NCBI GenBank assembly: GCA_937989795.1
Contig: CALKBB010000384.1
Location: 1-8,454 of the forward strand
DNA length: 8,454 bases
Direction: 5' to 3'
DNA from: an uncultured Collinsella sp.
GTDB lineage: Bacteria > Actinomycetota > Coriobacteriia > Coriobacteriales > Coriobacteriaceae
Shown: piece after piece, positions 1-5,196 of the stretch
Numbering within the stretch: position 1 is the first letter of the stretch
Layout: each line of letters opens with the position of its first letter
Notes under the pieces: model-generated
Databases searched by the model: none
Seen by the model: the letters and a program-made list of their open reading frames with translations, nothing else
Told to the model about the DNA's origin: nothing
Program-made: the position numbers and the translations under genes

Positions 1-39
1 TGTTTCGAGATGGAGAAATGCGATTGCGCGTAAGAAAAA

Positions 40-71
40 TTGTGTGCGACGCGCGTCGCGAGTATTACAAT
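40..71 (+). promoter_or_regulatory. Possible pyrG promoter with embedded palindrome
   Basis: A weak sigma70-type match is visible: TTGTGT (40-45), a 17-nt spacer, then TATTAC (63-68), with TACAAT (66-71) as an overlapping alternative -10. The spacer contains a perfect 14-bp palindrome, GCGACGCGCGTCGC (46-59), placed where a repressor dimer could block RNA polymerase. The rest of 1-126 shows no intrinsic terminator and no convincing gene. The promoter call is inference from spacing only. Confidence 0.3.
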
Positions 72-126
72 GAAGACCCGTAAGATGTGTATGGACAACT
101 TCTACGGGAAGCGCAGGTAACTCAAT

Positions 127-1788
127 ATGACCAAGCATGTGTTCGTGACCGGCGGTGTGGTTTCGTCTCTGGGCAAGGGTATTACCGCGGCCTCGCTGGG
201 CCGTCTGCTCAAGTCGCGTGGCTACAAAGTAACGATGCAGAAGGCCGACCCGTATCTGAACGTCGACCCCGGTACCATGAGCCCGTTCCAGCATGGCGAG
301 GTCTTTGTGACCGAGGACGGCTACGAGTCCGATCTGGACCTGGGCCACTACGAGCGCTTTATTGATGAGAACCTGACCCGCGATTCCAACTTTACGACTG
401 GTGCCATCTATAAGAGCCTGATCGCCCGTGAACGTCGCGGTGACTTTTTGGGCGGCACCGTGCAGGTGATTCCGCACGTCACGAACGCCATTAAGGATAA
501 GTTCCGTCGTATTGAGGAGCAGACCGGCTCCGACGTGGTCATCACTGAGTTGGGCGGCACCATCGGTGACATCGAGTCGCAGCCGTTTGTCGAGGCCATC
601 CGCCAGTATCGCAAGGAGGCCGGCCCCGAGAACGTCTGCTACATCCATGTGTCGCTCGTTCCCTATATCGCCGCCGCCCACGAGGTCAAGACCAAGCCGA
701 CGCAGCACTCCGTCAAGGAGCTCCGCAGCTTTGGTATCCAGCCCGATATTATCGTTCTGCGCTCCGATCACCATATCGACGATGCCATCCGCAGCAAGAT
801 CGCAAGCTTCTGCGACGTCGACACCGACTGCGTCTTTACCAACGAGGACTGCGCGAGCATCTACGATGTTCCGCAGCTGCTCGCCGAGCAGGACTTTGAC
901 CTGCGCATTTGCGAGCGTCTGGGTCTGGACCCGCGTGAGCGCGACATGAGCGAGTGGAACGAGTTCCTGCGCAAGCAGAATCACGCCAACCATCACGCCG
1001 ACAAGGTGAAGATTGCCGTCGTGGGTAAGTACACGCAGCTGCCCGATGCGTACCTGTCGGTTATCGAGGCCCTGCACCATGCGGGCGTCTTCTACGATCG
1101 CCATGTGGACGTCCAGCTGGTCGACGGCGAGAGCCTCGACGAGCAGAATGTCTCCGAGGTTTTGGGCGACGCCTCGGGCATCCTGGTCCCCGGCGGCTTT
1201 GGCAAGCGCGCCCTGGAGGGCAAGATCCTCGCGGCCGAGTTTGCCCGTGAGCACAAGATTCCGTATCTGGGCATTTGCCTGGGTATGCAGGTGGCCGTGT
1301 GCGAATTTGCGCGCAACGTCGTCGGCCTTGCCGGCGCCAGCTCCTCCGAGTTCGATCCGGATGGCCCGTATAGTGTCATCGATCTGATGAGCTCGCAGGA
1401 GGACATGACCGAGAAGGGCGGCACCATGCGCCTGGGCGCCTATCCGTGCAAGCTCGCCGCCGATACCCTCGCTCGCGAGGCATATGGCGAGGAGCTCGTC
1501 TACGAGCGTCACCGTCACCGCTATGAGTTCAACAACGCCTTCCGTGACCAGCTCGAGGGCGCTGGTCTGGTTATCTCGGGTCTTTCGCCCGACGAGCGTC
1601 TGGTCGAGATGGTCGAGCTGCCGCGCGACGTGCATCCGTGGTATGTGGCAACCCAGGCTCATCCCGAGTTCAAGAGCCGCCCGACCAACCCGCAGCCGCT
1701 GTTCCGCGAGTTCGTGCGCGCTTCGATCGGCCAGCACGAGGGTGTCGACCGTCTGCAGGTGACGCCCAAGAACCTCGCTACGGACTAA
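127..1788 (+). CDS. pyrG: CTP synthase (glutamine-hydrolysing)
   Basis: This cytosolic enzyme makes CTP from UTP, ATP and glutamine, the last step of de novo pyrimidine nucleotide synthesis. At 553 residues it is full length for the family. The N-terminal amidoligase domain (about 1-270) starts with the nucleotide-binding loop VVSSLGKG (residues 11-18), followed by DPYLNVDPGTMSPFQHGEVF (41-60), DLDLGHYERF and ELGGTIGDIESQPF (141-154), where the acidic metal ligands lie. The C-terminal glutamine amidotransferase domain (about 295-540) has PGGFG (355-359), the nucleophile Cys384 in GICLGMQ, and His512/Glu514 in QAHPEF. The ATG at 127 has a modest AGG-type ribosome site about 8 nt upstream and gives the family's usual N terminus. 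The residue before DPYLN is Ala (KADPY), where KLDPY is more common. xerD starts 2 bp after its stop, so the two are probably co-transcribed. Confidence 0.98.
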   Translation: MTKHVFVTGGVVSSLGKGITAASLGRLLKSRGYKVTMQKADPYLNVDPGTMSPFQHGEVFVTEDGYESDLDLGHYERFIDENLTRDSNFTTGAIYKSLIARERRGDFLGGTVQVIPHVTNAIKDKFRRIEEQTGSDVVITELGGTIGDIESQPFVEAIRQYRKEAGPENVCYIHVSLVPYIAAAHEVKTKPTQHSVKELRSFGIQPDIIVLRSDHHIDDAIRSKIASFCDVDTDCVFTNEDCASIYDVPQLLAEQDFDLRICERLGLDPRERDMSEWNEFLRKQNHANHHADKVKIAVVGKYTQLPDAYLSVIEALHHAGVFYDRHVDVQLVDGESLDEQNVSEVLGDASGILVPGGFGKRALEGKILAAEFAREHKIPYLGICLGMQVAVCEFARNVVGLAGASSSEFDPDGPYSVIDLMSSQEDMTEKGGTMRLGAYPCKLAADTLAREAYGEELVYERHRHRYEFNNAFRDQLEGAGLVISGLSPDERLVEMVELPRDVHPWYVATQAHPEFKSRPTNPQPLFREFVRASIGQHEGVDRLQVTPKNLATD

Positions 1789-1790
1789 GG

Positions 1791-2732
1791 GTGCCGGCGA
1801 ATAAGGAACATACCGAAGCTACTCCCTCGTCGCTCGCCGTGGCGGCGGGGGAGTATCTCGATTACCTCGCGGTCGAGCGGGGCTTGGCGCGCAATACGAT
1901 TGCGGCCTACCGTCGTGACCTGACGACGTACTGCGCCTATCTGGAGCGGGCTGACATTGCGACGTTTGAAGATGTGAGCCGTCAGGTCGTGGAGGGCTTC
2001 GTTGCCGATCGCCGCGACGGAGGCTATTCCGACGCCTCGGTGGAGCGCGCGCTTGCTGCCGTGAAGGGTCTGCATGCCTTTTTGGTGCGCGATGGGGCCG
2101 TGACCCAAAACCCGACGGCGGCGTTGCGCCTGCCCAAAAAGGCAGAACGCCTGCCGGAATACCTTTCGGTGGAGGATGTCTCGGCGCTGCTCGATCAAGA
2201 CTTTCCCGAGGGCGAGATGGGACTGCGCGATCACGCCATCTTGGAAGTGCTTTACGGTTGCGGCTTGCGCGTGAGTGAGCTGGTTGGGCTCGATGTGGGC
2301 GATATCCATATCGATGACGGGTTTGTCCTGGTGCGCGGTAAGGGCTCCAAGGAGCGTCTGGCCCCTTTGGTGGGAAGTGCGGCGCGTGCCCTGACGCACT
2401 ATATATGTGATGGGCGCCAGCTTCTGGCGGCTCATGCCCGTGGGACAGAGACGCCGGCGGTCTTTTTAAACAAGAACGGCGGGCGTCTGTCGCGTCAGGG
2501 TGTTCACGTCATATGCGAGCGCTACGGACGCCAGGTGGGGTTGGTGGGACTCCATCCGCACACGTTGCGCCACTCCTTTGCCACTCACATGCTTGCGGGC
2601 GGTGCGGACCTTCGCGTGCTGCAGGAGATCTTGGGGCACGCTGATATATCGACCACGCAGGTCTACACGCATGTCGATCGTACGCAGCTGACCGAGGTTT
2701 ACCTGGCGGCCCACCCGCTGGCACATCGCTAA
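1791..2732 (+). CDS. xerD: Tyrosine recombinase XerD-like
   Basis: This is a site-specific recombinase of the XerC/XerD family, which resolves chromosome dimers at dif during division. From the GTG at 1791 the protein is 313 residues. The N-terminal SAM-like core-binding domain (about 18-110) contains NTIAAYRRDL. The catalytic domain has the full set of active residues: Arg160 (CGLRVSEL), Lys184 (RGKGSKER), His257 and Arg260 (HPHTLRHSFATHML), His283 (LGHADISTTQ) and the nucleophile Tyr292 (VYTHV). The reading frame stays open back into pyrG, but that extension overlaps pyrG and does not look like Xer protein. GTG 1791 has only a weak GGA upstream and implies translational coupling to pyrG. 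GTG 1839 would give 297 residues, closer to E. coli XerD. XerD rather than XerC is the better guess (HPHTLRHSFATH, LGHADISTTQVYTHV), but the partner gene is not in view. Isolation next to pyrG argues against an integron or phage integrase. Confidence 0.93.
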   Translation: MPANKEHTEATPSSLAVAAGEYLDYLAVERGLARNTIAAYRRDLTTYCAYLERADIATFEDVSRQVVEGFVADRRDGGYSDASVERALAAVKGLHAFLVRDGAVTQNPTAALRLPKKAERLPEYLSVEDVSALLDQDFPEGEMGLRDHAILEVLYGCGLRVSELVGLDVGDIHIDDGFVLVRGKGSKERLAPLVGSAARALTHYICDGRQLLAAHARGTETPAVFLNKNGGRLSRQGVHVICERYGRQVGLVGLHPHTLRHSFATHMLAGGADLRVLQEILGHADISTTQVYTHVDRTQLTEVYLAAHPLAHR

Positions 2733-2762
2733 TACGCTGCTGACCTGCAATTACATACTATC

Positions 2763-2808
2763 CGAGGACGGACCCTCGATTGCTGGAACGTGCTGTTGCG
2801 CACGTTTT
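2763..2808 (+). terminator. Candidate terminator of the pyrG-xerD unit
   Basis: Two hairpins lie just after xerD. The first is CGAGG/CCTCG (2763-2767 with 2774-2778, 6-nt loop). The second is AACGTGC/GCACGTT (2787-2793 with 2800-2806, 6-nt loop) and runs into TTTT (2805-2808). The second, 54 nt past the xerD stop, has the shape of a short rho-independent terminator. The U-tract is brief and the stem moderate, so efficiency is uncertain. Confidence 0.42.
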
Positions 2809-2855
2809 GGCAGTCGGGGGTCCGCCCCATTTTGCGCCGCCGGCCAATGTCGCGG

Positions 2856-2926
2856 TGGGGCGCGCATACCGTGCATGGGGGAGTTTGGGGGGGTCGATGT
2901 GAACGGTGTGTAAAGGGACCTAAAAT
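2856..2926 (+). promoter_or_regulatory. Distal TGGGG repeats and possible second promoter
   Basis: TGGGG occurs at 2856, 2876 and 2886, all in one 10-bp register, the spacing expected of MraZ half-sites. Just downstream is a -10-like TAAAAT (2921-2926) with a poor -35 candidate, GTGAAC (2899-2904), 16 nt before it. Together they could be a distal MraZ-controlled promoter about 270 bp ahead of mraZ. The sequence is G-rich, so chance matches are a real possibility. Confidence 0.22.
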
Positions 2927-2958
2927 TCGCCTCAAGGTCAACTTGAAGGTTGAGGTTG

Positions 2959-2992
2959 AAAGGCGGGGTGCTACAGGTGGCATCCCGCCTTT
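2959..2992 (+). terminator. Strong hairpin, terminator or leader attenuator
   Basis: AAAGGCGGGGTGC (2959-2971) pairs with GCATCCCGCCTTT (2980-2992): a 13-bp stem with one G-T wobble and an 8-nt loop. The A-rich foot and TTT end resemble a rho-independent terminator, possibly usable in both directions, though the U-tract is only three bases. It could back up termination after xerD, or end a short leader RNA from a promoter near 2921. No tRNA-like or known riboswitch fold is evident. Confidence 0.45.
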
Positions 2993-2997
2993 ACGCT

Positions 2998-3017
2998 AAA
3001 CACAACATATTGTGTTT
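2998..3017. promoter_or_regulatory. Perfect 20-bp AT-rich inverted repeat
   Basis: AAACACAA and TTGTGTTT form an 8-bp perfect inverted repeat around CATA. It is AT-rich within a GC-rich region and abuts both the strong hairpin upstream and the SOS-like box downstream. It has the form of a dimeric repressor operator. I cannot name the protein. A weak hairpin role in RNA is the alternative. Confidence 0.35.
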
Positions 3018-3018
3018 T

Positions 3019-3032
3019 CGAACATATGCTCG
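3019..3032. promoter_or_regulatory. LexA/SOS-box-like site
   Basis: CGAACATATGCTCG matches the Gram-positive and actinobacterial LexA consensus CGAACRNRYGTTYG at all positions but one (C for T in the right half-site). It lies about 70 bp upstream of the mraZ -35 element. A single mismatch to a degenerate 14-mer is suggestive only. Binding by LexA is inference. Confidence 0.33.
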
Positions 3033-3057
3033 GGGGTGGTGCCCAATAGTTAGAGGG

Positions 3058-3112
3058 TGGAGCAGTGGGGTAAGGTGGGGGAAGGGGTGGGGAAAGGTGT
3101 TGAAAAATGGGT
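3058..3112 (+). promoter_or_regulatory. MraZ operator candidate (TGGGN direct repeats)
   Basis: Direct repeats run up to and into the promoter: TGGAG 3058, TGGGG 3066, TGGGG 3076, TGGGG 3088, TGTTG 3098 and TGGGT 3108. The last three are exactly 10 bp apart, as are 3066 and 3076. MraZ is known to bind TGGGN repeats separated by 5-nt spacers ahead of its own operon. Here the repeat at 3098 overlaps the -35 and the one at 3108 lies between -35 and -10, a layout that would allow autorepression. The G-rich background weakens the case for the outer repeats. Confidence 0.55.
3067..3092 (+). other. G-quadruplex-forming motif
   Basis: Four runs of at least four G (3067-3070, 3077-3081, 3084-3087, 3089-3092) are joined by loops of 6, 2 and 1 nt, meeting the canonical G4 pattern with four-tetrad potential. 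It is on the non-template strand immediately upstream of the mraZ -35 and shares bases with the TGGGN repeats. Formation in the cell is not shown by sequence. Confidence 0.5.
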
Positions 3113-3128
3113 CAGTTCCCCATATTAT
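3100..3128 (+). promoter_or_regulatory. Promoter of mraZ / dcw cluster
   Basis: TTGAAA (3100-3105), a 17-nt spacer and TATTAT (3123-3128) make a near-consensus housekeeping promoter, the best in the window. Predicted transcription start is near 3134-3136, leaving a leader of about 60 nt. It probably drives mraZ, rsmH and the genes after them. Confidence 0.7.
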
Positions 3129-3143
3129 TAATGACGTCGACAG

Positions 3144-3160
3144 GCGGGGTGGTTCCCCGC
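3144..3160 (+). other. GC hairpin in the mraZ 5' leader
   Basis: GCGGGG (3144-3149) and CCCCGC (3155-3160) form a 6-bp stem with loop TGGTT. No U-run follows, so it is not a terminator. TCCCC (3154-3158) is also complementary to GGGGA (3184-3188) in the mraZ ribosome site, so an alternative fold could hide that site. The 10-mer AGGCGGGGTG at its left edge is identical to part of the hairpin at 2959-2992. Confidence 0.38.
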
Positions 3161-3196
3161 GTACGTGCCATCTGAGTAACCGAGGGGAGGGCGCAC

Positions 3197-3631
3197 ATGG
3201 GAATGACGGGTGCATACGAGCGCAATCTCGATGCAAAAGGTCGTCTGTCCCTGCCTGCACCCCTTCGCGAGGAACTTGGAGAGCACGTTCGCGTGTTCAA
3301 AGCCCTGGATGTCGATGCTCTGTACGTGTTCTCTGCCGAGGCCTTCGATAAGTGGGTCGAAGGACTCTTCGCGGGTCGTGAGGACCACGAGGGTTTTAAC
3401 CCGCGTGACATCAACGACCAGAAGCTCATGAGGGCGATCAACAAGCGCACCACGTCGATGGATGTGGACAGCGCCGGTCGTATCGGTCTTTCTGAGTCTC
3501 TCCGCAAGCAGGCGAACCTCGACCGCGAGGTCACGGTTGTGGGCAACTACGACCACCTTGAGGTTTGGGACCGCGCTACGGCCGATGAGGACGATGACGA
3601 CGAGGCTCTGCTTGACCTCTTCTTCTCGTAA
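3197..3631 (+). CDS. mraZ: Transcriptional regulator MraZ
   Basis: MraZ is a DNA-binding protein of the AbrB/SpoVT-like swapped-hairpin fold that forms a ring oligomer and usually represses its own dcw operon. The 144-residue product has the two family repeats with their DXXXR motifs: DAKGR (residues 12-16, in YERNLDAKGRLSLPAPLRE) and DSAGR (91-95, in MDVDSAGRIGLSESLR), plus VVGNYDHLEVWD near 114-126. The tail (130-144) is acidic, DEDDDDEA followed by LLDLFFS. The ATG at 3197 is favoured over ATG 3203 by the strong ribosome site GGGGAGG (3184-3190) 6 nt upstream. It is first gene of the cluster, 20 bp before rsmH, behind a clear promoter with TGGGN repeats, so autoregulation is likely. Confidence 0.95.
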   Translation: MGMTGAYERNLDAKGRLSLPAPLREELGEHVRVFKALDVDALYVFSAEAFDKWVEGLFAGREDHEGFNPRDINDQKLMRAINKRTTSMDVDSAGRIGLSESLRKQANLDREVTVVGNYDHLEVWDRATADEDDDDEALLDLFFS

Positions 3632-3651
3632 GGGCAAGGCACGAGTAACGG

Positions 3652-4617
3652 ATGGAGCGTGGGATCTTGACACAAGAATATCGGCATGAACCTGTCATGC
3701 TCGGCGAAGTGCTTGAGTCGCTGCAGCTAAAGAGCGGCTCCGTTGTCTGCGATTGCACCCTTGGCGGTGCCGGTCATTCGGTAAAGATGGCCGCGCAGGT
3801 GGGGGAGACGGGTCTTTTGCTCGGCGTCGATCAGGACGACATGGCCCTCGAGGCCGCTGGCGCCCGTCTGGACCGCGAGGTTCCCGGCGTCCCGCACCAG
3901 CTGCTGAAGGGCAACTTCGGCGACTTGGACGAGCTGCTTTGCTCGGCCGAGGTGCCCGGGGTCGATGGCTTCCTGTTCGATTTGGGCGTTTCGTCGCCGC
4001 AACTCGATATCCCTGGCAGGGGCTTTTCGTATAACGAAGATGCCCCATTGGACATGCGGATGGATCCGGGTAACAACACCTTAAACGCAGCTGAGGTCAT
4101 CAACACCTATAACGAACACGACCTCGCCCGGATTCTACGCGTCTATGGCGAAGAGAAGTTCGCCTCGCAGATCGCGCGCGAGATCGTGCGCCGCCGCGAG
4201 CAAGAACCGATCGAAACCACCGGCCAATTTGTCGAGATCATCAAGGCGGGTATCCCGGCTGCCGCTCGTCGGCATGGTGGACACCCGGCCAAGAAAAGTT
4301 TCCAGGCCATTCGCATCGAGGTCAATCACGAGCTCGATGTGCTCGAACGAGGGCTTGATGCCGCCACCAGGTGGCTCAACCCGGGCGGACGTATCTGCGT
4401 CATCTCGTATCACTCGCTCGAGGACCGTATCGTAAAGAACCACTTTAAGGAGATGAGCCAGGGGTGCACGTGCCCGCCGGAGATTCCGGTGTGCGTGTGC
4501 GGCAACGTGCCGATACTCAAGGTCATCACCCGCAAACCCCTGGTTGCCCAACCCGATGAGGTTGCGCGCAACCCTCGGGCGAGATCAGCCAAGATCCGCG
4601 TGGCGCAGCGCCTGTAG
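3652..4617 (+). CDS. rsmH: 16S rRNA (cytosine-1402-N4)-methyltransferase RsmH
   Basis: RsmH (MraW) uses S-adenosylmethionine to methylate N4 of C1402 in the ribosomal P site. The 321-residue protein is typical in length. Motifs in order: EYRHEPVML (9-17), the SAM-binding loop LGGAGHS (37-43), GVDQD (58-62), DLGVSSPQLDIPGRGFSY (110-127), DMRMDP (134-139), KKSFQAIRIEVNHEL (214-228) and ISYHSLEDRIVKNHF (251-265). A CxC-x6-CxC group (272-283, CTCPPEIPVCVC), common in Gram-positive RsmH, may be a metal or structural site. The C terminus has the usual ITRKP and NPRARSAKIRV motifs. The start is uncertain: ATG 3652 has a poor ribosome site, while TTG 3667 (316 residues, starting MTQEYRHEP) has GGAG 9 nt upstream and matches the usual family N terminus. 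Confidence 0.96.
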   Translation: MERGILTQEYRHEPVMLGEVLESLQLKSGSVVCDCTLGGAGHSVKMAAQVGETGLLLGVDQDDMALEAAGARLDREVPGVPHQLLKGNFGDLDELLCSAEVPGVDGFLFDLGVSSPQLDIPGRGFSYNEDAPLDMRMDPGNNTLNAAEVINTYNEHDLARILRVYGEEKFASQIAREIVRRREQEPIETTGQFVEIIKAGIPAAARRHGGHPAKKSFQAIRIEVNHELDVLERGLDAATRWLNPGGRICVISYHSLEDRIVKNHFKEMSQGCTCPPEIPVCVCGNVPILKVITRKPLVAQPDEVARNPRARSAKIRVAQRL

Positions 4618-4707
4618 GCGCGACCGCGCGAAATTGGACCTCCCGCTCGCACCATAAACGAAGCTTAAACACACTACCAACGTACTCGGGATGGGAAGCG
4701 GCATATC

Positions 4708-5178
4708 ATGGGCTATAACACCTCAAACGCAGCACTCGCCTATGATATGAACGCCATGCCCGCCTACCGCGAGGCACCGCAGGCGCCCGCTACCCCTCGT
4801 GAGCAGCGCACGCCGCGTTTTGATGTCTACACGGGCGCGGGCCGTCAGGCAAACCAGGCGGTAAGCCCGGTTTTCATGAGCGTTCTTAAAACGGTTTGCA
4901 TCATTGCGGCCATCTTCATGATGATCGGTGTCGCGCGCGTGGCACTTGCCGGTGTTACGGCCCAGGTGCTCAACGGCAACGCGGAGCTTACCAGCACGCT
5001 CGAGAAGGCGACCGACGAGAGCTCTGACCTTGAGGTCATGCATTCGGTCTATGGCGCCGACACACGCATTCGCGATCTTGCGGGCGCCTATGGCATGGTG
5101 GAGCCCAGCGAGAGCGTTACGCTTGACTTTTCGCAGGATGCAGCCGCGGGCGCTAGCTCGACTGCGGCCGCTCACTAA
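4708..5178 (+). CDS. ftsL: FtsL-like septal divisome protein
   Basis: The 156-residue product is a bitopic membrane protein with FtsL/DivIC architecture. It has a cytoplasmic tail of about 55 residues, Pro/Ala-rich and with a basic patch, one hydrophobic span (about 56-82, VFMSVLKTVCIIAAIFMM onward), then an extracytoplasmic segment. That segment contains a short helical stretch and IRDLAGAYGMVEPSE (121-135), which resembles the I..IA...LGM..P.E motif ending FtsL and DivIC coiled coils. The tail is Ala/Ser-rich. Sequence conservation in FtsL is low, so the name rests on topology, that motif and position between rsmH and ftsI. FtsL links FtsB/DivIC and activates FtsW-FtsI. The ATG at 4708 has a weak GGGAAG upstream. 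The 90-bp gap after rsmH shows no convincing promoter. ftsI follows after 18 bp. Confidence 0.8.
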   Translation: MGYNTSNAALAYDMNAMPAYREAPQAPATPREQRTPRFDVYTGAGRQANQAVSPVFMSVLKTVCIIAAIFMMIGVARVALAGVTAQVLNGNAELTSTLEKATDESSDLEVMHSVYGADTRIRDLAGAYGMVEPSESVTLDFSQDAAAGASSTAAAH

Positions 5179-5196
5179 ATTAGACGGTAGCTGAGT

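Larger units (their letters stand above)
2733..3196. other. 464-bp gene-free regulatory region before mraZ
   Basis: No credible gene lies here. Open frames on both strands start weakly, lack recognisable protein features, and several run into mraZ or through strong hairpins. The + strand turns strongly G-rich and C-poor in stretches (2872-2893 and 3031-3111). The region divides into a terminator-like part next to xerD, a middle block of spaced TGGGG repeats and inverted repeats, and a promoter-proximal block of G-tracts, TGGGN repeats and the mraZ promoter. The elements are listed separately. Confidence 0.75.

Noticed and set aside
3..83. Open frame ending at TAA 81-83 as the tail of an upstream gene
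   Set aside because: Only 26 codons, and third positions are mostly A or T, unlike the G/C-ending codons of all genes here; the promoter-like sequence overlaps it. Not excluded, as the true upstream sequence is not visible.
72..126. CTP-sensing attenuator in the pyrG leader
   Set aside because: No GGGC-type initial transcript and no terminator hairpin with a U-run between the candidate promoter and the start codon.
1638..1790. Extended XerD with 51 extra N-terminal residues
   Set aside because: The extension lies entirely over pyrG in another frame and has Pro/Arg-rich composition typical of a shadow frame.
3142..3165. T-box-like sequence (GGGGTGGTTCCCCGCG, compare AGGGTGGNACCGCG); a weaker likeness at 2975-2989
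   Set aside because: No stem I or specifier loop, no downstream terminator with a U-run, and mraZ is not an amino-acid or tRNA-charging gene. The TGG lies in a simple hairpin loop.
2733..3351. Open frames of 69-133 codons on both strands in the gap before mraZ
   Set aside because: They lack ribosome sites and recognisable protein character, cross strong hairpins and the promoter, and one runs into mraZ in another frame.
4618..4707. Promoter between rsmH and the ftsL-like gene (TTGGAC at 4634)
   Set aside because: No -10 hexamer at acceptable spacing; CATAAA and TTAAAC give 13- and 25-nt spacers.
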